A DNA stretch of 22,657 bases from the NCBI GenBank assembly GCA_023392795.1, contig JAEWNJ010000124.1:1-22657 (forward strand). Direction: 5' to 3'. Shown one piece after another: positions 1-6,942 of this stretch (positions are counted from its first letter, which is position 1; each line of letters opens with the position of its first letter). The position numbers and the translations under genes are program-made. The notes beneath the pieces were generated by a model, which had not been told where the DNA came from, made no database searches, and was given only the letters and a program-made list of their open reading frames with translations. The DNA is from Candidatus Cloacimonadota bacterium. Its GTDB lineage: Bacteria; Cloacimonadota; Cloacimonadia; Cloacimonadales; Cloacimonadaceae.

Positions 1-608
1 AAAATATTCACTTGCCCATAATGGGACAGATTTCTGTGCTGTGAAGCAACAACTAAGTCGTTAAAACCATCTCCATTAAAGTCCCCTGAGGTATCAATGC
101 TGTATCCAAACTGAAGTCCAAATGATAAAATGCCGTATTGTATCCCATCGAATGATAAGTCTGAGACTGTATCAAAGCTTGGTCCCCCAAAATAAACATG
201 AACCTTACCCCAATTATCGTAACCATAATGAGGTTCGGAAATCACTAAATCGCAATATCCATCACCGTTTAGATCACCATTATAGGATATAGCTGATCCA
301 AAAGCATGATATGGCCCCGGATATGAAGGATCAGGGGTGATGTAATCGGGGTCGGTATTTACAGTGCTTCCTCCCAGATAGATGTATACATCTCTACGTC
401 CATTTCCACTTCCAAGAGGCTGACCAACCAACACAATATCATTGTACCCATCGCCATTTATATCTCCGTTGCCTTTGACTTTTCCACCCCACAAATCTGT
501 GTCACTCTCAAATGGCGAGTCAATAGACGTCAGCAACTGCATTGGAGTTTGCGAAAAAACAGACCCTGTGAAACAGCAAAAGACCGAAAAAATAACTATT
601 TTTAGCAT
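1..608 (-). CDS. Secreted FG-GAP (integrin-alpha-like) repeat protein, N-terminal part
   Basis: Reading the minus strand from ATG at 608 gives 202 open codons to the window edge, so the C-terminus is missing. The N-terminus (MLKIVIFSVFCCFTGSVFSQ) is a typical signal peptide with a probable cleavage before or after the Gln. Three calcium-binding-type loops follow: GDINGDGYNDI, GDLNGDGYCDLVI and GDFNGDGFNDLVV, spaced about 60-70 residues apart and each followed by VYxGG-type strands. This is the pattern of FG-GAP/VCBS beta-propeller blades. A GGAGTG ribosome-binding site (about 612-617) supports the start. Such proteins are exported surface or secreted proteins, often adhesive, and the ligand cannot be told from the sequence. 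The codons look more AT-rich (many ATA, TTA, ATT) than in the genes to the right, which may mean a different history. Confidence is high for family and export, low for role. Confidence 0.85.
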   Translation of the reverse strand, partial: MLKIVIFSVFCCFTGSVFSQTPMQLLTSIDSPFESDTDLWGGKVKGNGDINGDGYNDIVLVGQPLGSGNGRRDVYIYLGGSTVNTDPDYITPDPSYPGPYHAFGSAISYNGDLNGDGYCDLVISEPHYGYDNWGKVHVYFGGPSFDTVSDLSFDGIQYGILSFGLQFGYSIDTSGDFNGDGFNDLVVASQHRNLSHYGQVNI

Positions 609-628
609 AATCACTCCAATTTAAGAAT

Positions 629-656
629 AAAATAACCCAAAGCCAGGAAAAAGCAA
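629..656 (-). promoter_or_regulatory. Possible sigma70-type promoter of the FG-GAP gene
   Basis: On the minus strand TTGCTT (651-656) and TATTTT (629-634) are separated by 16 nt and lie just upstream of the GGAG site and ATG at 608. The match is modest and the region is AT-rich, so chance is possible. The 8-bp tandem repeat starts about 40 bp further upstream. Confidence 0.3.
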
Positions 657-695
657 TAATATGGGTTGGTATGCACTTGTTTGCAGATTTCCGAT

Positions 696-775
696 CGAGT
701 TTTCGAGTTTTCGAGTTTTCGAGTTTTCAGGTTTTCAGGTTTTCAAGTTTTCAGGTTTTCAGGTTTTCAGGTTTT
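696..775. repeat. Ten tandem copies of an 8-bp repeat
   Basis: Four units of CGAGTTTT are followed by two of CAGGTTTT, one CAAGTTTT and three more CAGGTTTT, without interruption. The array lies about 90 bp upstream of the start of the FG-GAP surface-protein gene. Short tandem arrays of this kind change copy number by slipped-strand mispairing. Here the array is outside any credible reading frame, so an effect would be through promoter spacing or DNA bending. Confidence 0.95.
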
Positions 776-939
776 GGAGTTGTGACGTTTACGCGTTGTG
801 GCGATGTCAAGCCGAATGCCAGGAAGCTCATCTCTTAGCTTTACCATATACGGGCTACATGATGGGAAACAGGGACTTTTAAATGATCCCCAATCGGTTC
901 TATGATCTTCCTGTCTTGAGCTTCATACGCATCTAATGA

Positions 940-998
940 GCCTCCCATACACCGGTCATACGATCGTACGACCGGTGTATGACCGGTGTATGGGAGGC
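940..998. repeat. Perfect 22-bp palindrome of repeat copy 1
   Basis: The left arm 940-961 (GCCTCCCATACACCGGTCAT plus AC) is exactly complementary to 977-998, with a 15-nt loop at 962-976. Inside it the 11-mer ACCGGTGTATG occurs twice (971-981 and 982-992). A nested alternative stem also exists, ACCGGTCATAC with GTACGACCGGT around GATC, with one mismatch. The structure could form in RNA or as a DNA cruciform. Confidence 0.95.
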
Positions 999-1213
999 GT
1001 ATCATCTACAAGATAGCAAGAGGGAAATAATTGAGAATTGGGAATTGAGAATTGAGAATTATGTGGAGAGGGGGGGGCAGTAGTTGAGAATTGAGAATTG
1101 GCTGCGCACACTGATAGATAGAGGGTTTTTTTAAGACAGAGTAATGAACAATGATAATCCAAAGGCTCCCTTCTAAATCGAGTAGGTAGGCATCCAGAGG
1201 TGGTCGAAATGGG

Positions 1214-1412
1214 GTGGCAAGCTCCAGCTTGCCACAGTGAGCTTGAGCTCGCTTCTGAAGGCAGCTCCCCTGCCTCCTGGAGTTTAGACATTCGTAGCAT
1301 CGGAATGCTACGTTACGTAGTGGAGCTTTCCTACAGCTCCGAAAAACGTGGGGCTAGGTGTCTCCCTCCAGGCTATCGTAGCATCGGAATGCTACGTTAC
1401 GTAGCGGAGCTT
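1214..1412 (+). repeat. Array of six short hairpins with a duplicated 36-bp unit
   Basis: Six small inverted repeats follow one another: 1214-1235 (10-bp arms, 2-nt loop), 1239-1250 (5 bp), 1260-1274 (5 bp), 1293-1312 (8-bp arms CGTAGCAT/ATGCTACG, loop CGGA), 1322-1340 (GGAGCT/AGCTCC) and 1377-1396 (same as 1293-1312). The unit 1293-1328 is repeated at 1377-1412 with one mismatch. This stretch is the part of copy 1 that copy 2 lacks. It could be a nest of small dispersed repeats or a structured RNA. Confidence 0.8.
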
Positions 1413-1548
1413 GGCAGCCCTCTCAGCGTAGGATAGTTCTCTGTTTGCCTACTTTATCCACTTGGTTTGAAAGTGAGCCAGATTTAAGAATCATGGTGGG
1501 GGATTACAGGTGCTAACGCTCTGGAATTCGAAGCAGTTCAGAAATCAA

Positions 1549-1577
1549 TTGACACAGATGGGCTTCTTCATTTGGAT
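1549..1577 (+). promoter_or_regulatory. Weak candidate promoter for ackA
   Basis: A perfect TTGACA (1549-1554) is followed 17 nt later by TTGGAT (1572-1577), a poor -10 element. It lies 36 nt before the ackA start. The call rests almost entirely on the -35 hexamer. Confidence 0.25.
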
Positions 1578-1612
1578 GCATCCACTTGAGAAGAATCTAA
1601 CAGAGGAAATGA

Positions 1613-2815
1613 ATGAAAGTTTTAGTACTGAATTGCGGAAGCTCGTCCATAAAATATCAACTGATAGCCATGCAGAATAAGAGTGTGATGGCAGAAGGTA
1701 TTGCCGAACGGATCGGGGAAGACATCGCTTTGTTTACCTATAAGAGCGAAAAGTACACCAAGAAGAAACGCGAAATGGTGATCGAGAATCATGAACAGGG
1801 CCTGGATCTTATCTTAGAGGCATTGGTGGACCAGACCAACGGGGTATTGGCCAGTCTCAAAGAAATTGACGCGGTGGGACACCGGCTTGTACACGCTGGA
1901 GAGCATTATTCCGATGCTGTCGTAATCACTGATCACGTGGTGGATGTGCTGCGCGAATGTATCGCCCTGGCTCCCCTGCACAACCCTGCCAATATCAAGG
2001 GCATTGAAGCAGTGAAACATGTGATGCCCGATTGTCCGCAATGCGGGGTCTTCGATACTGCTTTTCATCAAAGCATGCCGGCTGAAGCCTATCTCTACCC
2101 CCTGCCCCTGGATTTTTATCACAACCACAAAATCCGCCGTTACGGCTTCCACGGCACCAGCCACAAATACGTGAGCATGAAAGCTGCTGAGTTCCTGGGC
2201 CGCAATCTGGAAGAGCTGAAGATCATCTCTTGCCATCTGGGAAATGGTGCTTCCATCACCGCGATCGAGGGCGGCAAATCCATCGATACATCAATGGGGC
2301 TAACCCCTCTGGAAGGCCTGATGATGGGCACCCGCTGCGGCGACATCGATCCCGCCATCCCGATTCATATGCAGCAAAGCCTGGGCCTGAGCGTGGATGA
2401 AGTAAATAACATCCTGAATAAGAAAAGCGGTATGCTGGGCTTGTCCCACATCTCAAACGATATGCGAGAGATCGAGGAAGAAATCCTGATCCGCAAAAAT
2501 CCCAAAGCCATCCAGGCACACGACGTGTATTGCTATCGCATCAAAAAGTACATCGGAAGCTATTTTGCCGCGCTGAATGGCGCCGATGTGATCATCTTTA
2601 CCGGCGGCGTGGGCGAACGCATGCCGATCCTGCGGGAACAGGTTTGCCGCGATCTGAGCGCTTTGGGCATTGTGCTGAACAATGAGGAAAACGCCCGCTT
2701 TACGGACGATATCCAGGTGCTCAGCAGCCCCGAATCCCGGGTGACGGTTTTGAAGATCCCGACCAATGAAGAACTGATGATCGCCCTGGAGACGCAGCGC
2801 TTAGTTGCAAAATAG
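1613..2815 (+). CDS. ackA: Acetate kinase
   Basis: 400 aa, the usual length. The enzyme transfers phosphate from acetyl phosphate to ADP, giving acetate and ATP, in the cytoplasm; in fermenters it is a main ATP source. The active-site residues of the family are in place: N7, S10 and S12 (LNCGSSSIKYQL), R91 (GHRLVHAG), H123 (PLHNPAN), D148 (VFDTAFH), H180 (GFHGTSH), HLGNGAS at 208-214, R241 (GTRCGDIDP), FTGGVGE at 329-335 and the C-terminal TNEEL. ATG 1613 is preceded by AGAGG (1602-1606). A phosphotransacetylase gene is not in the window. The hybrid sensor kinase starts 63 bp downstream with no terminator visible between, so the two may be co-transcribed. Identification is firm. Confidence 0.97.
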   Translation: MKVLVLNCGSSSIKYQLIAMQNKSVMAEGIAERIGEDIALFTYKSEKYTKKKREMVIENHEQGLDLILEALVDQTNGVLASLKEIDAVGHRLVHAGEHYSDAVVITDHVVDVLRECIALAPLHNPANIKGIEAVKHVMPDCPQCGVFDTAFHQSMPAEAYLYPLPLDFYHNHKIRRYGFHGTSHKYVSMKAAEFLGRNLEELKIISCHLGNGASITAIEGGKSIDTSMGLTPLEGLMMGTRCGDIDPAIPIHMQQSLGLSVDEVNNILNKKSGMLGLSHISNDMREIEEEILIRKNPKAIQAHDVYCYRIKKYIGSYFAALNGADVIIFTGGVGERMPILREQVCRDLSALGIVLNNEENARFTDDIQVLSSPESRVTVLKIPTNEELMIALETQRLVAK

Positions 2816-2878
2816 GAACACGAATTGCATACTTGAAATAAATAAAGAAAATAAAAGACTTAGGATTACTGCAGCACT

Positions 2879-5788
2879 ATGAATGAAACCAGCTCTAGCT
2901 CCTACCGGATGCTATTCGACCAGTCGCCGGTGTCTTTATGGGTGGAGGATTTTTCCCTCATCTATGAACGTCTGAATGACCTAAAGGCTGAGGGAATCAC
3001 AGATTTCCGCGCTTTTTTTCAAACCTATCCCGATCGCTTTGATGAATGCCTCGACCTCCTGCAGGTTCGAGACGTAAACAACGCCACGCTAAGGATTTAC
3101 AAGGCCAGTTCCCTGGCTGAGATAAGCCAAAACATGCGTCGTATCTTCCAGGCAGAAGCAAGGTATAGCCTTCTGGAATCGCTGATTGCCATCGCTTCCG
3201 GACGTCGGAAGTTTGATGGGCAAGCGATCAATTATGATCTGGAAGGCAACAAGCTACACTTCCATATCACCTGGTCCATCGCCAGCGAAGACATCGAGGA
3301 TTACAAGAGAGTGATCGTGGCGAGACAGGATATGACCAGTCTGGATAGGGTAAGAAACGAGCTGGAAGAGCGTGAAGCCCTGTTCCGCTGCATCTTTGAG
3401 CAAGCAGCGGAAGGAATGATGCTGATGGATTCCACCGGCAAGATCATCCTGGTAAATCAGGCCTTCAGCGACCTCACCGGATTCCCCGTCAATGAAGTGT
3501 TGGGCGGTTTCCTGTGGGATTTCTACGATCGTTTCATCACCACAGTGCAGCTTAGCGACGCCCCGCGCATTGGCAAGGATGATTTCCTGAAAGCCCTGGC
3601 CAACCCTGAGCTGCAGAACGCCGAGGCAGAGTACAGCTATTTTGACGACAAGCATAAACTGCACGCCCACAAGCAGACTCTGGTTCCGATATATTCCGGA
3701 AAAGACACCATGTTTGCCCTGCTGCTCACCGATCTGACGGCGGAAAAGAAATCCGAGGTTACCACCTCCATCCTGCACAAGATTTCCCACGCGGTGAATA
3801 TCGAAAGCAGTCTGGACGGACTCTTCAAGACCATTCATCAGTCGCTGGCAAGAGTGATCGACGTCACAAACTTCTTCATCGCCATGTATGATCCCAAGAG
3901 CAATCTGATCACCTTCCCCTACCTGGTGGACGAAGTGAGCGAAGACGCCAGCCCGGTGGAAGCGGATAACAATACCTCGCTGACCGCTCAGATCATCTCT
4001 GAAGCCCGAACCCTGCTGCTGGATGAAGAAGGAATCAATGCCCGCACCCTGGATCGCGGAGTAATGGGCAACATATGCAAAAACTTCCTGGGTACACCCC
4101 TGATCCTCTCCGGAAACGTGATCGGCGCAGTGGTGGTGCAATCCTACACCAAGAGCGATCTTTACACCGAAGAAGACAAGATGCTCCTGGAATCGATCTC
4201 AGAACAGATCGCCTACGCCCTGCACAAAAAGCAGGCAGATGAAAACATCACCATCCTTTTCCAGGCCATCGAACAGGCCGGCGAAGGCATCATCATCTTC
4301 AGTCCCCAGGGCAGCATCCAATATGTGAATGCCATCTTTGAACGCATCACCTCATATCGCAGAAGCGAGCTTTTGGATAAACCCTTTGAATATCTCCCCT
4401 TTGACGTCAGCAGCCGCAAGGAAATGCAACAATCCTGGCTGCGTGTACGCTCTTCCCAGCCCTGGCGCGGCAAGATCGATATGTTCCGCAAGGACGGACC
4501 CAAGATCACCCTGGACATGGTGGTGAAGCCCGTGATCGACAATTGCGGCAGGCTTTCCAGCATCATCGCCAGTTGCAAGGATGTAACCTATGAAATCCTG
4601 CGCGAAGAACAACAGAAGCGTACTCAGCGTCTGGAAGCCATCGGACGCCTCACCGGCGGTATCGCGCATGACTTCAATAACATCCTTTCCGCGGTGATTG
4701 GTTACGCCGAACTGGCGGGCGACGATATGGAACCAGGCAGCGACGCGGCAATGAACCTCCTGGAAGTGCTGAAGAGCGCCGGACGCGCCAAAGAAATGAT
4801 CGCTCAGCTAATCTCTTTCTCCAGACAGGAAGAAGCGAAGACTGAAGTGATCGAACTGGTGGATCACGTGAAGGAATCCGTACGCTTCCTGCGCAGCTAT
4901 CTGCCTCGCTCGATCAAGATCGTGGAAAACTATACCAAAGAACGCTGCACCGTGGTGGCCGTACCCGGTCAGGTGCATCAGATCATCATCAACCTGGGTA
5001 CCAATGCCATGCACGCCTTGCAAAAAGACGGCGCGAAGCTGGAATTGACGGTTGAAACCATGAACTTTACCCAGAACGATATGCAGGCATTCCCGGAGCT
5101 GGAGCAATGCCAGTATCTCAAGATATCCGTGGCTGATAACGGCACAGGTATCGATCCCGCGATCGTGGATCACATCTTCGATCCTTACTTTACTACCAAG
5201 AGCGCCAACGAGGGTACCGGACTGGGGCTCTCCATTGTGCATAGCATCGTGCAATCGCACCACGGCGCCATCAGAGTGCATAGCGAGATAGGCGTGGGAA
5301 CTACCTTTGACATCTATCTGCCGCTTTATACACCGGACGTGAAACAGCCCACGGCAAACGAGACCGAAGAGCATGTGGAAAAAGGCGGACACGAAAACAT
5401 CATGGTGGTGGACGACGAACCGGCTCTGGTAAATGTATTCCGTCAGGGATTGATGCGTCTGGGTTACAAGGTGGAAGGTTTCACCGATCCCCGCAAGGCT
5501 TACGAGCACTTCGCCAAAGATCCCGAGCACATCGACATGGTGGTAACGGATACCACGATGCCCTATATGAGCGGTGTGGATCTGGCAGAGAAAGTATTGG
5601 AAATCCGCAAGGACATCCCGGTGATCATCTGCACGGGATTCACCACCCTGATTTCGGTGGACGACGCGCGCAGCAGAGGCATCAGAGATTTCGTGATGAA
5701 ACCCTTCAAGATTCGTGATATCGCGGTTCGCATCCGTAATATCTTCGATGGCAAGGATACTGATGAGACTGGACCTGCTGCTAAATAA
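2879..5788 (+). CDS. Hybrid sensor histidine kinase (PAS-PAS-GAF-PAS-HisKA-HATPase-REC)
   Basis: 969 aa, with no membrane segment, so probably cytoplasmic. Order: a PAS-like region (about 9-157), PAS (165-290), GAF (295-450), PAS (455-575), dimerisation/phosphoacceptor helix with H597 in GGIAHDFNNILSAVIGY, ATPase domain (690-815) with N709 (NLGTNAMHAL), D753 (DNGTGID) and the GTGLGLSIV glycine box, then a C-terminal receiver (838-955) with D845/D846, phosphoacceptor D891 (VVTDTTMP), T919 and K941. It should autophosphorylate on H597 and pass phosphate to its own D891. With no output domain, a separate phosphotransfer or regulator partner is expected and none is in the window. The signal is unknown. 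GAF and PAS domains suggest small ligands, redox or gas sensing. It follows ackA and overlaps the next gene by 26 bp. Confidence 0.93.
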   Translation: MNETSSSSYRMLFDQSPVSLWVEDFSLIYERLNDLKAEGITDFRAFFQTYPDRFDECLDLLQVRDVNNATLRIYKASSLAEISQNMRRIFQAEARYSLLESLIAIASGRRKFDGQAINYDLEGNKLHFHITWSIASEDIEDYKRVIVARQDMTSLDRVRNELEEREALFRCIFEQAAEGMMLMDSTGKIILVNQAFSDLTGFPVNEVLGGFLWDFYDRFITTVQLSDAPRIGKDDFLKALANPELQNAEAEYSYFDDKHKLHAHKQTLVPIYSGKDTMFALLLTDLTAEKKSEVTTSILHKISHAVNIESSLDGLFKTIHQSLARVIDVTNFFIAMYDPKSNLITFPYLVDEVSEDASPVEADNNTSLTAQIISEARTLLLDEEGINARTLDRGVMGNICKNFLGTPLILSGNVIGAVVVQSYTKSDLYTEEDKMLLESISEQIAYALHKKQADENITILFQAIEQAGEGIIIFSPQGSIQYVNAIFERITSYRRSELLDKPFEYLPFDVSSRKEMQQSWLRVRSSQPWRGKIDMFRKDGPKITLDMVVKPVIDNCGRLSSIIASCKDVTYEILREEQQKRTQRLEAIGRLTGGIAHDFNNILSAVIGYAELAGDDMEPGSDAAMNLLEVLKSAGRAKEMIAQLISFSRQEEAKTEVIELVDHVKESVRFLRSYLPRSIKIVENYTKERCTVVAVPGQVHQIIINLGTNAMHALQKDGAKLELTVETMNFTQNDMQAFPELEQCQYLKISVADNGTGIDPAIVDHIFDPYFTTKSANEGTGLGLSIVHSIVQSHHGAIRVHSEIGVGTTFDIYLPLYTPDVKQPTANETEEHVEKGGHENIMVVDDEPALVNVFRQGLMRLGYKVEGFTDPRKAYEHFAKDPEHIDMVVTDTTMPYMSGVDLAEKVLEIRKDIPVIICTGFTTLISVDDARSRGIRDFVMKPFKIRDIAVRIRNIFDGKDTDETGPAAK

Positions 5789-6041
5789 ACTCTGCCTGAC
5801 CAAGACCCGCAGCATCGCCAAGAAAGCTTGCGACAAGGGATTGCTGAAGGTAAACGGAAAGGCGGCGAAGGCTTCTGGGGAAATCAAGGCCGGAGATCTG
5901 ATCGATATGAAGCTCTACGGTTTTGCCTGGGAACTGAAGATCAAGGAAGTGCCCACCGGCAATGTGGCGAAGAAGGATGCCGGTGATTACTATGAACTCC
6001 TGTCCCGGGAAGCCTTGGCTACTGATACCGATCTCGACTAA
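5763..6041 (+). CDS. S4 RNA-binding domain protein, Hsp15-like
   Basis: 92 aa from ATG 5763. AAGGA (5753-5757) gives a good ribosome-binding site, and the start lies inside the end of the sensor-kinase gene (26-bp overlap). Residues 1-60 form an S4 fold: MRLDLLLNKLCLTKTRS, then AxxACDKGLLKVNG, KAAKAS and the IKAGDLIDM strand. The closest family is the heat-shock protein Hsp15/RqcH-RqcP-type small S4 protein, which binds 50S ribosomal subunits carrying stalled peptidyl-tRNA and helps rescue them. The family match is clear from the S4 signature, the exact role is inferred. An in-frame start further upstream (5715) lies deep in the kinase gene and has no better site. Confidence 0.85.
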   Translation: MRLDLLLNKLCLTKTRSIAKKACDKGLLKVNGKAAKASGEIKAGDLIDMKLYGFAWELKIKEVPTGNVAKKDAGDYYELLSREALATDTDLD

Positions 6042-6942
6042 AAGCTTGATACTGGTGGCGGCAATGCTCTTGTGGCTTAGTCTGCTGCCGGCATATAGCA
6101 AAGTATACGATTCCGATTGTTTGGCGATATACTCCTCCAGGGGTATATCGCCATCAATGCTTAAGCTGGCGGATCTCCTGGAAGAACGGGCGGCAGATCT
6201 GCAGATGCAACTGGGCGTCTATACCGATGAAAAGGCGCCGATATACATCGTGGCTTCGGCGGCCGAGTATCAAAGGATGAGTCTGGGCAAGGCCACAATC
6301 GTGGAATTCAGTGATGCCTTTTACAATGGCAAAGAAGGCAAGATCTACATCCGAAGCGGGGATCAGGTGCAGGATAACTACCTGAATATCCTGATGCACG
6401 AATACATCCATTGGTATCTGGAACAGGTCTTCATCGCCGCTCCCCTGTGGTTTCATGAAGGAATGGCTACCTATTACGGCGGGCAACTGGGCTATGAACG
6501 CTATCTGGAATATCTGCGGGCGACCTTTTGGGGCAAGAGCGGGAATCTCTTTCGCATGAGCTACACTTATCCCACCGATCAGGCTGACTGGGGGCACTTT
6601 TACATCAGTTCCGCCATGGCCCTGCGCTATATGGAGACTAAGCATCCCCAGCAGTGGGAACACTTTTGGTCACTCGTGGCCGGGGTGCATCGCGAGGGCA
6701 AGAAGATCCGCTTCAATCAGGCCTTCCTGCAGAGCTATGGCCAAAGCCTCTTTGAGTTTAACGCCGGTTTTGAGCGTCACAGCAAGCGGCAGGGATACTT
6801 GTATCTGGCATTGGCGCTAAACTCGCTGATCTTCCTCTGTCTCCCCTTTGTGATGCTGATCATCGCGAGAAAGCGCAGGAAAAAGATGGCGCAATTGCCC
6901 GATCTGGAGCTGGTGGAAGAAGAAAGTGTGGACGAGCGCTGA
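5992..6942 (+). CDS. Membrane-anchored zinc metallopeptidase, peptidase-MA (gluzincin) type
   Basis: 316 aa from ATG 5992 (GGTGA a few bases upstream). This start overlaps the S4 gene by 50 bp but gives a positively charged N-region before the hydrophobic LILVAAMLLWLSLLPAYS signal. TTG 6046 is an alternative without overlap but lacks both charge and ribosome-binding site. The zinc site is HEYIH (136-140) with the third ligand probably E156 (WFHEGMATYYG), the gluzincin layout of the peptidase-MA family. Near the C-terminus a hydrophobic segment (about 269-292) is followed by ARKRRKK, so the catalytic part should face the periplasm on a membrane tether. Its substrate is unknown. The gene ends exactly where the convergent RodZ-like gene ends. 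Confidence 0.82.
   Translation: MNSCPGKPWLLIPISTKSLILVAAMLLWLSLLPAYSKVYDSDCLAIYSSRGISPSMLKLADLLEERAADLQMQLGVYTDEKAPIYIVASAAEYQRMSLGKATIVEFSDAFYNGKEGKIYIRSGDQVQDNYLNILMHEYIHWYLEQVFIAAPLWFHEGMATYYGGQLGYERYLEYLRATFWGKSGNLFRMSYTYPTDQADWGHFYISSAMALRYMETKHPQQWEHFWSLVAGVHREGKKIRFNQAFLQSYGQSLFEFNAGFERHSKRQGYLYLALALNSLIFLCLPFVMLIIARKRRKKMAQLPDLELVEEESVDER

Larger units (their letters stand above)
886..1479 (+). repeat. Dispersed intergenic repeat, copy 1 (inverted relative to copy 2)
   Basis: Three blocks recur in the same order and in opposite orientation at 20433-20830. Block A (886 to about 1028) starts ATCCCCAATCGGTTC and contains the palindrome. Block B (about 1086-1153) includes CTGCGCACACTGATAG, a seven-T run and AAGACAGAGTAATG. 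Block C (1459-1479) is CACTTGGTTTGAAAGTGAG plus CC. Relative to copy 2, this copy has about 55 extra bases of gaattga-type repeat and G-run between A and B, and a different, hairpin-rich middle (1155-1458). The C end points at ackA, about 130 bp away and in the same orientation. No open frame is shared between the copies. It may be a MITE-like or other non-autonomous mobile element, or a shared leader or RNA element; the type is not recognised. Confidence 0.85.
609..1612. other. Non-coding region between the FG-GAP gene and ackA
   Basis: About 1 kb without a credible gene. It holds the leader of the minus-strand FG-GAP gene, a tenfold 8-bp tandem repeat, copy 1 of a dispersed repeat with a palindrome, short gaattga-type repeats (about 1030-1060 and 1083-1101), an eight-G run (1070-1077), a group of six short hairpins, and the leader of ackA. 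The short open frames here run across these repeats and have no recognisable protein character. Confidence 0.8.

Noticed and set aside
661..882. 73-codon open frame on the plus strand
   Set aside because: It is a translation of the 8-bp tandem repeat (alternating FSGFQVF) without ribosome-binding site or homologous character.
956..1300. 114-codon open frame on the minus strand
   Set aside because: It runs through the palindrome, the gaattga repeats and the hairpin array. The translation is compositionally odd and the frame is not kept in copy 2.
1293..1412. Two spaced 36-bp repeats as a possible CRISPR remnant
   Set aside because: Only two units, each mostly a self-complementary hairpin with an adjoining second hairpin, no leader and no cas genes nearby.
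1200..1436. 78-codon plus-strand frame containing two similar peptides
   Set aside because: The similarity is only the 36-bp DNA repeat read in the same frame; the DNA shows hairpins rather than coding signals.
1459..1521. Frame ending RIMVGDYRC after block C, resembling the RVGDYRV motif of RelE/ParE toxins
   Set aside because: The resemblance covers only about six residues and the frame stops at once; a toxin remnant cannot be supported.
4808..5887. 359-codon open frame antisense to the sensor kinase (also 3254-4141)
   Set aside because: Shadow frames produced by codon bias of the kinase gene. They are His-rich, low-sense translations without ribosome-binding site.
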